DNA of 64,000 nucleotides from Alkalimarinus sediminis (GTDB taxonomy: Bacteria; Pseudomonadota; Gammaproteobacteria; Pseudomonadales; Oleiphilaceae), in the NCBI RefSeq assembly GCF_026427595.1, contig NZ_CP101527.1, positions 415,001 to 479,000 on the forward strand, in the 5' to 3' direction. Positions 54,018 to 63,307 of the stretch are shown piece by piece. Numbering within the stretch: position 1 is the stretch's first letter; every line of letters begins with the position of its first letter. A program made the translations under genes and the position numbers. The notes under the pieces were generated by a model. It searched no databases, was not told where the DNA came from, and saw nothing but the letters and a program-made list of their open reading frames with translations.

Positions 54018-54539
54018 GTGGTTTTGGATCATGTAGATCAGGTCTTGGTGGCGTTGCGGAGGGTGATTAGAGCAACAGATTTGCATTCGAAACACTTGGC
54101 AAAAACGACAGGGTTGACGGCGCCGCAGATACTGCTGCTGCAGTCGATCAGAGATAAGGGTGAGGTGACAATTGGTGAGTTAGCTCATGATATTAGCCTC
54201 AGTCAGGCCACTGTTACGACCATTTTAGATAGGTTGGAAAAACGTAACCTGGTTTATAGGGAGCGATCAAAAACAGATAAGAGAAAGGTGCATGCCTACC
54301 TTACTGATGAGGCGAATAAAACGTTGCAGACGGCTCCAGCACCGCTACAAGATCAGTTTGCGCGCCAGTTTAACGACCTTCAAGACTGGGAGAAAACAAT
54401 GATTATTTCAAGCTTGCAGCGAGTTGCGCAAATGATGGATGCCCAGCATATTGATGCATCCCCTGTTTTGGATGTTGGTTTGTTAGATCGCTCGGCGGCA
54501 ACACCAGACTCTCCGGGAGTTTATGCCGATAAACCTTAG
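54018..54539 (+). CDS. ectR: MarR-family regulator of ectoine synthesis
   Basis: 173 aa; GTG start after GAAGGAAAGGGG (a TTG two codons later is possible). Winged helix-turn-helix: LTAPQILLLQSIRDKGEVTI, ELAHDISLSQATVTTILDRL, wing RERSKTDKRKVHAYLT. Divergent from ectA, the normal place of EctR1, which represses the ect operon at low salinity in methylotrophs. That role is inferred. Confidence 0.9.
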   Translation: MVLDHVDQVLVALRRVIRATDLHSKHLAKTTGLTAPQILLLQSIRDKGEVTIGELAHDISLSQATVTTILDRLEKRNLVYRERSKTDKRKVHAYLTDEANKTLQTAPAPLQDQFARQFNDLQDWEKTMIISSLQRVAQMMDAQHIDASPVLDVGLLDRSAATPDSPGVYADKP

Positions 54540-54863
54540 TGTTCTAAATGATTGCTTGTTCACGGAGTGAGGGTGATTAATATATCTTGTTATTAGACTG
54601 GTTTTTGGGCCTCTTATCTGTATGATCTACCGCCGATGTGGCAGTTTTATCAGGGTGTGTATGCATCCTAACTATCTGTGAATAGGCCGGTGTTTGCAGG
54701 GTGTGTCTAAAGCTTTTAAAAAAGGAGGCGGGCCAGGCTTCCTTTTTATAATCTTTTTACAATTGTTTATAAGTAATGGAATGGCAAACAGATAGTTACT
54801 GAACTATTCTAACAATAATTATAAAGAGTATGTCGTATTTGGGGAGACTTCGTTCTGATTTCG
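54540..54863 (+). other. ectR-msh intergenic region
   Basis: 324 bp with no gene. It holds the ectR terminator and then an AT-rich stretch with a tentative promoter (TTACTG near 54797, 18-bp gap, TATAAA near 54821) for the MSHA genes. Confidence 0.45.
54719..54747 (+). terminator. ectR intrinsic terminator
   Basis: AAAAAGGAGGC and GCTTCCTTTTT form an 11-bp stem (one G-T pair) around a 7-nt loop, with the T tract included. About 180 bp after ectR. Confidence 0.8.
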
Positions 54864-55778
54864 TTGTTTAAGAAGAAAGCTAAGCTTGGTTTGGTTGGGG
54901 TGGAAATTCGCTCAGATGGCATATCCATCGCTAAATCAATGCAAGGTGATAGCCAAAATGTAGCTCAAATTGTTTTTCATGACTTTATTGCCTGTAAGGC
55001 CGCTCAGCGTAAAGATGCGCTTGCAGGATTAGTTGATGAGCATGAGCTAAAAGGGTTTCCTTGCAACTTGGTGTTGGCTTCAGACCAGTACCAAATATTC
55101 CAAACGGATAAACCTCCAGTGTCAGATAGTGAGTTATCTGAAGCGATACGTTGGAAGGTGAAAGACTTGATTGATTACCCGCTTGATGATGCGATAACGG
55201 ATGTATTTGATTTTCCTGATGATGCAACGCGAGGCAGGGGGAGCTTGGTAAATGTTGTCAGTGCACGAAGGGTGCTGTTGCAAGAAAACATCAAGCTAAT
55301 TGGTGATGTTGGGTTAGAGTTGGAAAGTATCGATATTACTGAACTGGTGTTAAGAAACATCTCTATGCGATACGACTCTACTGGGAATGGGCTAGCGTTG
55401 TTATTTATGCGCCCTGGATTCGGTATGATTCTGGTTAGCAAAGGCGATACGGTCTACTTTTCTCGCCGTTTTGATTTTTCCTTAGATGCACTTAAAAACA
55501 CTGTTACGCAAGACTCAACGATTCAGCAGTTGGCATTAGAGGTGCAGCGGTCGTTAGATTACTACGAGAGCCAAATGGGGCAGGTGCCACCAAAAGAGTT
55601 ATTGTTAGTCGGGCCGGATAGCTCATTTCCATTGGCGAATATGCTTAGCCAAAATGTTGCGGTTGCAGTAAATAACTTGGATGTATCACCAATATTTGTT
55701 GACCAAAGTAGTGTCAGTGAAATACTAGTTAAGAGCTTTTCGGCTATCGGTGCTGCGCTTAGGGAGAGGGTCTCCTGA
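54864..55778 (+). CDS. mshI: MSHA biogenesis protein MshI (PilM-like)
   Basis: 304 aa; actin-like cytoplasmic protein of the pilus assembly platform. Starts FKKKAKLGLVGVEIRSDGISIAKS, with LASDQYQIFQTDKP, IRWKVKDLIDYPLDDA and VNVVSARRVLL as in PilM relatives. The start codon is uncertain: TTG 54864 has no close ribosome site, while GGGGAG at 54841-54846 would fit an in-frame CTG at 54855. First gene of the msh operon, overlapping the next by one base. Confidence 0.85.
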   Translation: MFKKKAKLGLVGVEIRSDGISIAKSMQGDSQNVAQIVFHDFIACKAAQRKDALAGLVDEHELKGFPCNLVLASDQYQIFQTDKPPVSDSELSEAIRWKVKDLIDYPLDDAITDVFDFPDDATRGRGSLVNVVSARRVLLQENIKLIGDVGLELESIDITELVLRNISMRYDSTGNGLALLFMRPGFGMILVSKGDTVYFSRRFDFSLDALKNTVTQDSTIQQLALEVQRSLDYYESQMGQVPPKELLLVGPDSSFPLANMLSQNVAVAVNNLDVSPIFVDQSSVSEILVKSFSAIGAALRERVS

Positions 55779-56389
55779 TGCAGCAGATAAATCTTTATAC
55801 CCAAGAGTTAAAGCCTGAGCATGTTGTATTGCCTCTCAGTCAAATGGTGGCCGGTCTGTCCCTGTTGGTCGTTATTTTATTGGTTGCGTTGTTCATCTAC
55901 AGGGCTCAAGTGGAAGATATTGAAGCTCAACTCTCTCCTAAACAGCTAACGGTTGAGCAGCTGCAACAGCGAGTCTCGACTAAAGAACAGCAGTTAGGGG
56001 GAATGAAAAAAGATGAATCGCTTATTACTCTAAATCAAAAACTAGCTCAGCAGGTAGAGGCCAGAAAACAATTGTTAACCAGGCTTGGCGCTGTCGTGAC
56101 GGCAAACCGGTATCCGTTTTCTAACCTGTTGACAGGGTTGGCTCGACAGCGAGTAGATCAGCTCTGGTTGACCAATATTAAGTTTGCCAATGGTGGCGAA
56201 ATGGTGGGCTTGCAAGGTAAAACACTGCAGGCAGATGCGGTTCCTCACTACCTTCAGATGTTAAGAGGGGAGACCTTATTGCTAGGACGTTCATTTGATC
56301 TATTTCAGCTTGCAAAAGATGAAGATCAAGATGAAATCCTTCATTTTACTCTCTCATCCTCAATGTTAAGTGCGGGAGGAGAGCAATGA
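55778..56389 (+). CDS. MSHA PilN-like inner-membrane protein
   Basis: 203 aa. N-terminal QQINLYTQELKPE is the PilN-type motif that binds the PilM-like protein. One membrane helix near residues 27-47 (GLSLLVVILLVALFIY), then a coiled-coil and a small periplasmic domain. Sometimes annotated as a second MshI-type protein. Overlaps both neighbours by a few bases. Confidence 0.8.
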   Translation: MQQINLYTQELKPEHVVLPLSQMVAGLSLLVVILLVALFIYRAQVEDIEAQLSPKQLTVEQLQQRVSTKEQQLGGMKKDESLITLNQKLAQQVEARKQLLTRLGAVVTANRYPFSNLLTGLARQRVDQLWLTNIKFANGGEMVGLQGKTLQADAVPHYLQMLRGETLLLGRSFDLFQLAKDEDQDEILHFTLSSSMLSAGGEQ

Positions 56390-57039
56390 AAGAGCAGTGG
56401 GATAAGCTATCGTCTCAAGTAGAGGCGCTAACGGTAAGAGAGCGCGTGATCGTGATGTCGGCTATTGCGGTAGGCTTGCTGTTTATTTGGGGGCAGTTCT
56501 TCTTTTTTCCGCTGCAAGAGCGTTATAAGAATGCTACTAACTCTATTCGGTCTATGGATCAGCAGCAGTTAGAGCTATCAACCCGCGTAACCGTTCTTGA
56601 TCTGCAGTTGGCTGATGACCCTAATCGTGAGCTCTTAGCTCAGCGCAAAGGCTTAGAGCAGCAGTTAGAAAAAATGAAGGCAGAAATCGAAGGTCAGTTG
56701 AGTGGTTTGATTGCGCCTGAAAAAATGGCCGATGTGCTACGTACACTATTGGCCGACCAACAGTCGCTTAAACTTATTAGCTTGAAAAATCTGCCAGTTG
56801 AACCTTTTCATTTAGTCGATGAAAATGTCGAAAATCAGGGGACTGCACTATTTTCTCACAGCATGGAGCTGGTGGTAGATGGCAAATATTTTGATGTCCT
56901 TGAATATATTACACAGCTTGAGGAGCTGAAAGGGTTTAACTGGCAGATGCTCAACTATGATGTTGTTGATTACCCTAAAGCGAGAGTGACGATCAAAATT
57001 AGAACTCTTAGCCTTGAAGAGGACTGGATTGGTGTCTAA
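56386..57039 (+). CDS. mshJ: MSHA biogenesis protein MshJ (PilO-like)
   Basis: 217 aa. Short cytoplasmic start, one membrane helix (VIVMSAIAVGLLFIWGQFFF), coiled-coil, then a ferredoxin-like periplasmic domain with LMEL-type strand HSMELVVDGKYFDVLEYI. Forms the alignment subcomplex with the PilN-like protein. Overlaps it by 4 bp (ATGA). Confidence 0.85.
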   Translation: MKEQWDKLSSQVEALTVRERVIVMSAIAVGLLFIWGQFFFFPLQERYKNATNSIRSMDQQQLELSTRVTVLDLQLADDPNRELLAQRKGLEQQLEKMKAEIEGQLSGLIAPEKMADVLRTLLADQQSLKLISLKNLPVEPFHLVDENVENQGTALFSHSMELVVDGKYFDVLEYITQLEELKGFNWQMLNYDVVDYPKARVTIKIRTLSLEEDWIGV

Positions 57040-57415
57040 ACGAAATCTACAGCAGTGTTTATTGACTGCTTGTTCAATTGCCTTGTTGAGTTCAATCGCT
57101 TTGTTAAGTTCAGCAGGGTATGCCGCGACTATGACATTGTCGAATGGTGAGGTTTTAAAAGACCCAACACAGCCGTCGAACTGGGCAAAACCTAAAAAAG
57201 TCAGCAAGGCTCGGCAAACATATAAACTCAATTACTTGCTCTATGCAGAAGACAGAAAGCAGGCGATTATTAACGGTAAGTCAGTGGTTGAAGGCGATCG
57301 AGTGAGCGGAGCAAAAGTTATTAAAATATCTGAAAATGCTGTCACTTTGTCGACAGAATATGGGTCAAAAGTGTTGCGCTGGAAGCAGCCTGCGTCTATC
57401 AAGCGAACACGGTAA
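57032..57415 (+). CDS. mshK: MSHA biogenesis protein MshK (PilP-like)
   Basis: 127 aa from GTG 57032, which overlaps the mshJ stop and has AGAGGA well spaced; an in-frame TTG at 57014 is less likely. The signal peptide contains a tandem duplication SIALLSSIALLSS (an 18-bp near-repeat) and cleavage after AGYA. The periplasmic part DPTQPSNWAKP followed by YLLYAEDRKQAIINGKSV is MshK-like and probably links the inner-membrane platform to the secretin. Confidence 0.82.
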   Translation: MSKRNLQQCLLTACSIALLSSIALLSSAGYAATMTLSNGEVLKDPTQPSNWAKPKKVSKARQTYKLNYLLYAEDRKQAIINGKSVVEGDRVSGAKVIKISENAVTLSTEYGSKVLRWKQPASIKRTR

Positions 57416-57427
57416 GGTGGAGTAGTT

Positions 57428-59167
57428 ATGTCTTTACAGGTTAAAACGATTGGCCTTGTTGCCAAAACTCAATCGATCAAATGGTCGACTGGGTTAGGTT
57501 TTGTGGTCATATTGAGTTTGTTGTCGGGTTGTTCGAGTAACGGTCTGCTGCAATCTAATCGTAGCGTGTCAACTGATAGTGTTGATGAGTTAACACAGGT
57601 GCTCGATGAGGATCTTACCCAGTACGATAAACAAATGCCTGCGCAGCTCCCCAACAGCGTTGCTAATGCCTTGCTTCCTTCTATGGGGGCTCCAGCCATT
57701 AAGACTCAGCAAGATAAACGCTTTGATATAGCGGTAAAAGAGGTTGATGCACGAGAGTTCTTTAGAAGCCTGGTGAAAGGTACAAAATACAATATAGTGG
57801 TCCACCCTGAGGTAACAGGTTCTATTAGTCTCGAATTGAGTAATGTGACGGTTCCACAGGTGATGGCATTAACGAAAGAGTTGTATGGCTATGACTTTCA
57901 AGAAGACGGTCGCTTTTACCGGATTATGCCGGGTGGGTTAAAAACACGAGTTTTCCAGATTAACTACCTCAACATAAAGCGCTTAGGCGGTTCTGAAACC
58001 CGTGTCAGCTCTGGAAGTGTGTCAGAAGGTAGTAATAGTAGTGATAGTAGTGGTGGAAGCAATAATAACAATCGTTCAGGGGGGAATGACAGCACCTCAG
58101 AAAAAGTGATTGGTACTCGTATTAGTACAACCAGTGAAAGTGACTTTTGGGCGCAGCTAAGTCAAACCTTGTTATTAATCACCGGAGATGGTGAGGGGCG
58201 CAGAGTGGTAGCGACACCTAATGCAGGGGTGATCGTTGTTAGAGCGATGCCTGAAGAGTTGAAGTCTGTAGAGAGTTATCTCCGCCAAACTGAGCTTATT
58301 ATGCAGCGGCAGGTCGTGTTGGAAGCCAAAATTCTAGAGGTCGAATTGAATGAAGGCTACCAGCAAGGCATTGATTGGACAGCTATTGAAACCAGCGGTT
58401 CAATAGGCGCCGACGGACTACCGAAGAAACTTGTCGGTGGTAACATGGTTTCAGAACTCATTACCAATGAAGACTTAGGTGGCGTATTTACAGCGACGCT
58501 TAAAGTAGGTGATTTTAGTGGCTTTATGCAGCTACTTGGCACTCAGGGAAGCGTTCAGGTTCTCTCTAGCCCACGAATATCTACGGTCAATAACCAAAAA
58601 GCGGTGATTAAAGTGGGGACCGATGAGTTTTTTGTAACCGATATCGATATAGATGAAGATACAGGTAGCAGCAATAATAGTGATACGACATCTACAGACG
58701 TTACGTTGACGCCTTTTTTCTCGGGTATCGCTCTGGATGTAACGCCTCAGATTAGTGAAGAGGGCAATATCATTCTCCATGTTCACCCCACAATTAGCGA
58801 AGTTAACGACCAAGAAAAGGTGGTTTCTTTGGGCGATCGTGATGTTGTACTGCCATTAGCGCTAAGTACTATTCGTGAGACCGACAGCGTAATCAAAGCC
58901 GCGAATGGGCAGATAGTTGTGATTGGTGGTTTGATCCAAAATATAAGCCGAGAAATTAATTCGTCAGTTCCTATATTGGGTGATATTCCGTTGCTGGGTG
59001 AGCTGTTTAAACAAAAACGTTATCAGCAACGCAAGAGTGAACTGGTCATTTTGTTGAGACCTGTTATCTCTAGCGACAAGGTTTTTGAAAGTCAGATTCG
59101 TAAAAGTCGTAAGCGTTTTGGTGAGTTTAGAGATGTTTTAGGTTCCCCCATACCTCCCTCTTTTTAA
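57428..59167 (+). CDS. mshL: MSHA pilus secretin MshL
   Basis: 579 aa outer-membrane secretin. Lipobox LLSGC (Cys35). The STN/N0-like domain starts at DKRFDIAVKEVDAREFFRSL. A Ser/Gly/Asn-rich low-complexity linker (about residues 195-222) precedes the N1/N2 region. The secretin core has VQVLSSPRISTVNNQKAVIK, IRETDSVIKAANGQIVVIGG and SVPILGDIPLLGELFK. Forms the gated pore for the pilus fibre. Confidence 0.94.
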   Translation: MSLQVKTIGLVAKTQSIKWSTGLGFVVILSLLSGCSSNGLLQSNRSVSTDSVDELTQVLDEDLTQYDKQMPAQLPNSVANALLPSMGAPAIKTQQDKRFDIAVKEVDAREFFRSLVKGTKYNIVVHPEVTGSISLELSNVTVPQVMALTKELYGYDFQEDGRFYRIMPGGLKTRVFQINYLNIKRLGGSETRVSSGSVSEGSNSSDSSGGSNNNNRSGGNDSTSEKVIGTRISTTSESDFWAQLSQTLLLITGDGEGRRVVATPNAGVIVVRAMPEELKSVESYLRQTELIMQRQVVLEAKILEVELNEGYQQGIDWTAIETSGSIGADGLPKKLVGGNMVSELITNEDLGGVFTATLKVGDFSGFMQLLGTQGSVQVLSSPRISTVNNQKAVIKVGTDEFFVTDIDIDEDTGSSNNSDTTSTDVTLTPFFSGIALDVTPQISEEGNIILHVHPTISEVNDQEKVVSLGDRDVVLPLALSTIRETDSVIKAANGQIVVIGGLIQNISREINSSVPILGDIPLLGELFKQKRYQQRKSELVILLRPVISSDKVFESQIRKSRKRFGEFRDVLGSPIPPSF

Positions 59168-59195
59168 GTGAAGGTAGGGAAAGAGATATTCAATT

Positions 59196-60044
59196 ATGTA
59201 TGAGCGTTATTTCGGGCTACGGGAGCTACCATTTTCATTAACTCCTAATACCCATTTTTATCTTAACTCCGAAACCCACCAGCAAGCACTAGAGCTTCTT
59301 TTGGTTGCTTTAAGAAACCGCGAGGGTTTTATTAAAATATCCGGTGAAGTGGGTACTGGTAAAACTCTTGTTTGTAGAAAGCTATTAAATTCATTGGAAG
59401 GTGAGTATGTAACTGCATACATACCAAACCCTGGCCTATCTCCTGAGAGCCTGTATTTAGCAGTTGCTGAAGAGTTGGATGTAGAGGTTGACCTCTCTCT
59501 AGGCGGGCACCATGTACTTAAGCAGATCAATATCAAGTTGATTGAACTCGCATCCCAAGAGAAACGTGTGGCTCTGGTGATCGATGAAGCTCAGGCCATG
59601 CCAGAAGAGACTATTGAAGCCTTGAGGTTATTAAGCAACCTTGAAACAGAGTCCGCTAAGCTGTTACAGGTTGTTTTGTTTGGGCAGCCAGAGTTGAATG
59701 AGCTACTCTCACGTCCGAGCCTGAGACAGCTGCAGCAGCGGATTACTTTTCAACATAATATTACCGCGCTAAATAAGCAGGCTTTGCAGCAGTATGTGGG
59801 GCACAGAATGTCGTTGGCAGGTTATAACGGCCCTGCTCTGTTTGATAAACGTGCGGTTGCGCTACTGTATCGCTCTAGCAAGGGAGTGCCGAGGCTGATT
59901 AATATACTTTGCCATAAAGCACTAATGTCAGCCTTCGGACAGGGTGACAGGGTGGTCACTCGAAGACATATCAAAAAGGCGATACAAGATACTGAAAGTG
60001 TCTCTATGCCTCGCTTTTCTTGGTTGCCATTGGGAGGGTCTTAA
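59196..60044 (+). CDS. mshM: MSHA biogenesis ATPase MshM (ExeA-like)
   Basis: 282 aa AAA ATPase. N-terminal MYERYFGLRELPFSLTPN is shared with ExeA/GspA-type proteins. Walker A GEVGTGKT (residues 50-57), Walker B VALVIDEAQ (125-133), and VPRLINILCHKAL at the C-terminal sensor domain. Likely helps place or assemble the secretin. The stop overlaps the mshN start (TAATG). Confidence 0.92.
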   Translation: MYERYFGLRELPFSLTPNTHFYLNSETHQQALELLLVALRNREGFIKISGEVGTGKTLVCRKLLNSLEGEYVTAYIPNPGLSPESLYLAVAEELDVEVDLSLGGHHVLKQINIKLIELASQEKRVALVIDEAQAMPEETIEALRLLSNLETESAKLLQVVLFGQPELNELLSRPSLRQLQQRITFQHNITALNKQALQQYVGHRMSLAGYNGPALFDKRAVALLYRSSKGVPRLINILCHKALMSAFGQGDRVVTRRHIKKAIQDTESVSMPRFSWLPLGGS

Positions 60045-61402
60045 TGAGCTTGATGAATGACATGCTGCGGGATCTTGAAAAGCGTCAAGCGCCTGACCGT
60101 ACTCAGCAAATAGAAGCACAAGGGTATGGTGCCTTAACCCAAAAGAGCGAGAGTCACGCTAGTCGTGCTGTGATCTTATTGTTAGGTGTGATCATTATCA
60201 TGTTGATGGCGCTTGCAGTCGGTTGGTGGTATTTTCAAACCACTCCACAGGCCGGTAGTGGGTCTGTAGGTACTGGCAGCGTGGTAGAAAATAATAGCTC
60301 ACATACACCACGGGCAGAGGGGCGAGTTGACCGCACTGAAGCGCCGGTTGCAATTGCGGAACAAGCATCAAACCTTGCCCCGCCCTCAAGCAAAATAGAG
60401 CAACCTCAGAAGCCTTCTATCGCCCCGGTTGTGCCAAGTGAGGTAGAGCATCACGCTAGTAAGCCAAAACCTGAACGCCATACAGCAGCGACTCATGCGG
60501 CGAAAGAAACTAACCCTCGCGACGGTGCAAACGATGACGTTGCCAAAAAGAGTTCATCTGTAGCAGCCAAACCCACTCCAACCACAACACCACGCTCAAC
60601 GACAAGTCTTGCGTTAGCTAACGCCGATGTTGAGAAAAAGAGTGTTGAGCAAAAGAGTGTTGAGAAACCGCGTGTTGAAACACAGAGCGTTGATAAGGTA
60701 AGCGTTGATGCGAAGAGTGCTCATAAGACTGACGCTAAAGCCCTCGCCACTTATAAAAGCGCAACAGACACTCAAACTATTGCCAATTCACCTAAGCGCG
60801 AAGCGGGCGCAATAAATAAGGTATTGGTGATAAGTCCGGAGCAGCGGGATGAGCAGATGGTTGATGCCGCAGAAGCGTTAGTTGATAAAGGCGATCGACA
60901 GGATGCCAAAACCCAATTAATGGGCTTTATCGATAAATATGACACCGACGTTAAGAGTCGAGCTTTACTAGTCTCTCTGCTAATGCAGGATGGGCATATG
61001 GTAAGTGCTAATGCACTATTAACAGACGATAAAGTTGCAGAAAGCAGTCATTTGAGAAGGCTAAAAGCGCATTGGTTAACGCAAAACGGTCAAACTGACG
61101 AAGCGATTGCTCTCTTAAATTCCGCACGTCCCGCCATCGAGGCTGACCCTGAATACCACGTTTTACTGGCAGCACTTTATCAGCAGCAAGGCTTTAGCTC
61201 CGAAGCCGTAGCAGCCTACGCAGAGTTAATCAGTTATAACCCAGATGTTGCTGATTGGTGGGCAGGAATGGCCATCGCGTTAGATAGCAGGCAGCAATAC
61301 CCGTCTGCTAAAAGAGCTTATCAAAAAGCGTTGCAGATGGATGGCTTGAGGTTTGAATTAGCGGATTTTGCGAGACAAAGACTGGCAACGCTAGGCGGCT
61401 AA
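60044..61402 (+). CDS. mshN: MSHA biogenesis protein MshN, TPR type
   Basis: 452 aa from ATG 60044 (GGGAGGG upstream). Cytoplasmic MSLMNDMLRDLEKRQAP motif, membrane helix about 43-64, a long disordered Pro/Thr/Lys linker, then C-terminal TPR repeats (YHVLLAALYQQQGFSSEAV and AYAELISYNPDVADWW). The linker includes six tandem 5-residue repeats of VEKKS type (60629-60718). Partners MshM in relatives. Confidence 0.88.
   Translation: MSLMNDMLRDLEKRQAPDRTQQIEAQGYGALTQKSESHASRAVILLLGVIIIMLMALAVGWWYFQTTPQAGSGSVGTGSVVENNSSHTPRAEGRVDRTEAPVAIAEQASNLAPPSSKIEQPQKPSIAPVVPSEVEHHASKPKPERHTAATHAAKETNPRDGANDDVAKKSSSVAAKPTPTTTPRSTTSLALANADVEKKSVEQKSVEKPRVETQSVDKVSVDAKSAHKTDAKALATYKSATDTQTIANSPKREAGAINKVLVISPEQRDEQMVDAAEALVDKGDRQDAKTQLMGFIDKYDTDVKSRALLVSLLMQDGHMVSANALLTDDKVAESSHLRRLKAHWLTQNGQTDEAIALLNSARPAIEADPEYHVLLAALYQQQGFSSEAVAAYAELISYNPDVADWWAGMAIALDSRQQYPSAKRAYQKALQMDGLRFELADFARQRLATLGG
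60629..60718 (+). repeat. 15-bp tandem repeat (6 units) inside mshN
   Basis: Six consecutive 15-bp units beginning GTTGA encode VEKKS, VEQKS, VEKPR, VETQS, VDKVS, VDAKS in the periplasmic linker. A likely site of slippage and length variation. Confidence 0.85.
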
Positions 61403-61475
61403 AGCAGCGCTTGAACATTATAGTGTCTTCGTCTGAGCGAAGGCCGAAAGAGAGAACTATCAAAGGTCGGAGAAA

Positions 61476-63224
61476 ATGGCTGAGCCTAAGAAAAAAATAA
61501 GAATTGGTGATCTGTTGGTGCAGAATGAGGTCATCTCAGAAGATCAGCTGATGACTGCGCTTAAAGAACAGAAAACCAGTGGTCGAAAGCTCGGTAATAC
61601 ACTGATTGATTTAGGTTATGTCGATGAAGATAACCTGCTTAACTTTTTGTCGCAGCAGTTAGGTATCCCTTTTGTCCAGCTTCGCCATTATCAATTTGAT
61701 GATGCATTGGTAAAAAAGTTACCCGAGAACCATGCCCGCCGTTTTAGAGCATTGGTGTTAGATGAGCAGCAAGGTGAACTGCTAGTGGGTATGGCCGACC
61801 CTATGGATATCTTTGGTTATGATGAGCTGGTTCGTATCCTTAAACAGCCTATTCGCCAAGCGGTGGTTAGAGAGAGTGAGCTTCTCAATACCCTCGATTT
61901 GGTTTATCGCCGTACAGAAGAGATCTCTCACCTGGCAGAAGAGTTAGAGGATGAATTAGGAGATGACGCATTTGACCTCGCCGCTCTAACCGCAACAGGA
62001 GATGATACCGAAGCACCTGTTGTAAAGCTGCTGCAGTCTATTTTTGAAGACGCCGTACAGGCAAGAGCATCGGATATACATATCGAGCCAGATGAAAGTG
62101 TTGTGCGTATTCGGCAACGTATAGATGGTGTGCTGCAAGAGCATGTCATGAAAGAGAAGCGCATTAATGCGGCGCTTGTGCTCCGTTTAAAATTGATGTC
62201 TGGGCTTAATATTTCAGAGAAGCGGATCCCCCAGGATGGTCGCTTTAATATACGAGTCAAAGGGCGCAGCATTGATGTGCGTCTATCGACAATGCCGGTG
62301 CAGTACGGCGAGTCTGTTGTAATGCGACTGCTTGATCAGACAGATGGTATGCTGACGCTCGACTCACTCGGCATGCCCAAAATGGTGATGGAGCGTTTTA
62401 GAATTGCCGTCAGCAGACCGCACGGCATGGTATTGGTAACAGGTCCAACTGGTAGCGGTAAGACCACTACACTGTATGGTGCGTTGAGTGAGCTTAACAA
62501 GCCCGAAGTTAAAATTATTACCGCAGAAGACCCGGTGGAATACCGTTTACCCAGAATAACCCAAGTGCAAGTTAACCCTAAGGTGGGACTAGAGTTCTCA
62601 ACGGTGCTACGAGCCTCTTTACGTCAAGACCCAGATGTAATACTGATTGGTGAAATGCGAGACCAAGAGACCGCAGAAATAGGTCTCAGAGCGGCGATGA
62701 CCGGCCACTTAGTACTATCAACTCTCCATACCAATGATTCCGTAAGCAGTGCTATGCGTTTAACCGATATGGGAGCGGAGCCTTATTTAGTTGCCAGTTC
62801 GTTGTTGGGTGTACTTGCGCAACGCTTGATTCGTAAGCTATGTGACAACTGCAAGCAGCCCTATACACCTAGCGACCAAGAAAAGATCTGGCTTCAGTCG
62901 ATGGCCCAGTCGGGCGTTCATGTTCCTAGTGAGTTTACTAACGGTAGTGGGTGCTATCAATGCAGCAACACGGGCTATAAAGGTCGGATAGGTGTTTATG
63001 AGTGGCTCGAAATGGATGAAGCGATGCTTGATGCCCTGAGAAGAAATTCGCCATCAGAGTTTACCGCTGCGGCTAAAAAGAGTCGCTACTATCAGCCGCT
63101 AGAGCAATGCGCGCTTGAATATGCCAAACAGGGCATAACATCGCTTGATGAAGTGTTCCGCATATCGGCAACGCTAGAAGATGCCGACCACCGCAGAGAT
63201 GTGGGTGATATTAGCCTAGCGTAA
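61476..63224 (+). CDS. mshE: MSHA pilus extension ATPase MshE (c-di-GMP responsive)
   Basis: 582 aa GspE/PilB-type ATPase. The N-terminal MshEN domain shows the tandem c-di-GMP-binding pattern: RIGDLLVQNEVISEDQL near 9-25 and KLGNTLIDLGYVDEDNL near 38-54. Walker A GPTGSGKTTTLYG near residue 324, Asp box/Walker B RQDPDVILIGEMRD, His box GHLVLSTLHTND, and a tetracysteine zinc site (CDNC ... CYQC). Start ATG with GGTCGGAG upstream. Confidence 0.95.
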   Translation: MAEPKKKIRIGDLLVQNEVISEDQLMTALKEQKTSGRKLGNTLIDLGYVDEDNLLNFLSQQLGIPFVQLRHYQFDDALVKKLPENHARRFRALVLDEQQGELLVGMADPMDIFGYDELVRILKQPIRQAVVRESELLNTLDLVYRRTEEISHLAEELEDELGDDAFDLAALTATGDDTEAPVVKLLQSIFEDAVQARASDIHIEPDESVVRIRQRIDGVLQEHVMKEKRINAALVLRLKLMSGLNISEKRIPQDGRFNIRVKGRSIDVRLSTMPVQYGESVVMRLLDQTDGMLTLDSLGMPKMVMERFRIAVSRPHGMVLVTGPTGSGKTTTLYGALSELNKPEVKIITAEDPVEYRLPRITQVQVNPKVGLEFSTVLRASLRQDPDVILIGEMRDQETAEIGLRAAMTGHLVLSTLHTNDSVSSAMRLTDMGAEPYLVASSLLGVLAQRLIRKLCDNCKQPYTPSDQEKIWLQSMAQSGVHVPSEFTNGSGCYQCSNTGYKGRIGVYEWLEMDEAMLDALRRNSPSEFTAAAKKSRYYQPLEQCALEYAKQGITSLDEVFRISATLEDADHRRDVGDISLA

Positions 63225-63307
63225 TAAAAGACGCTATCTGGAAAACCAAAGGGTGTGCATTCATACCCTATAAACTGTTTTATATAATAAGTGGTTGAAA
63301 TCTGACT

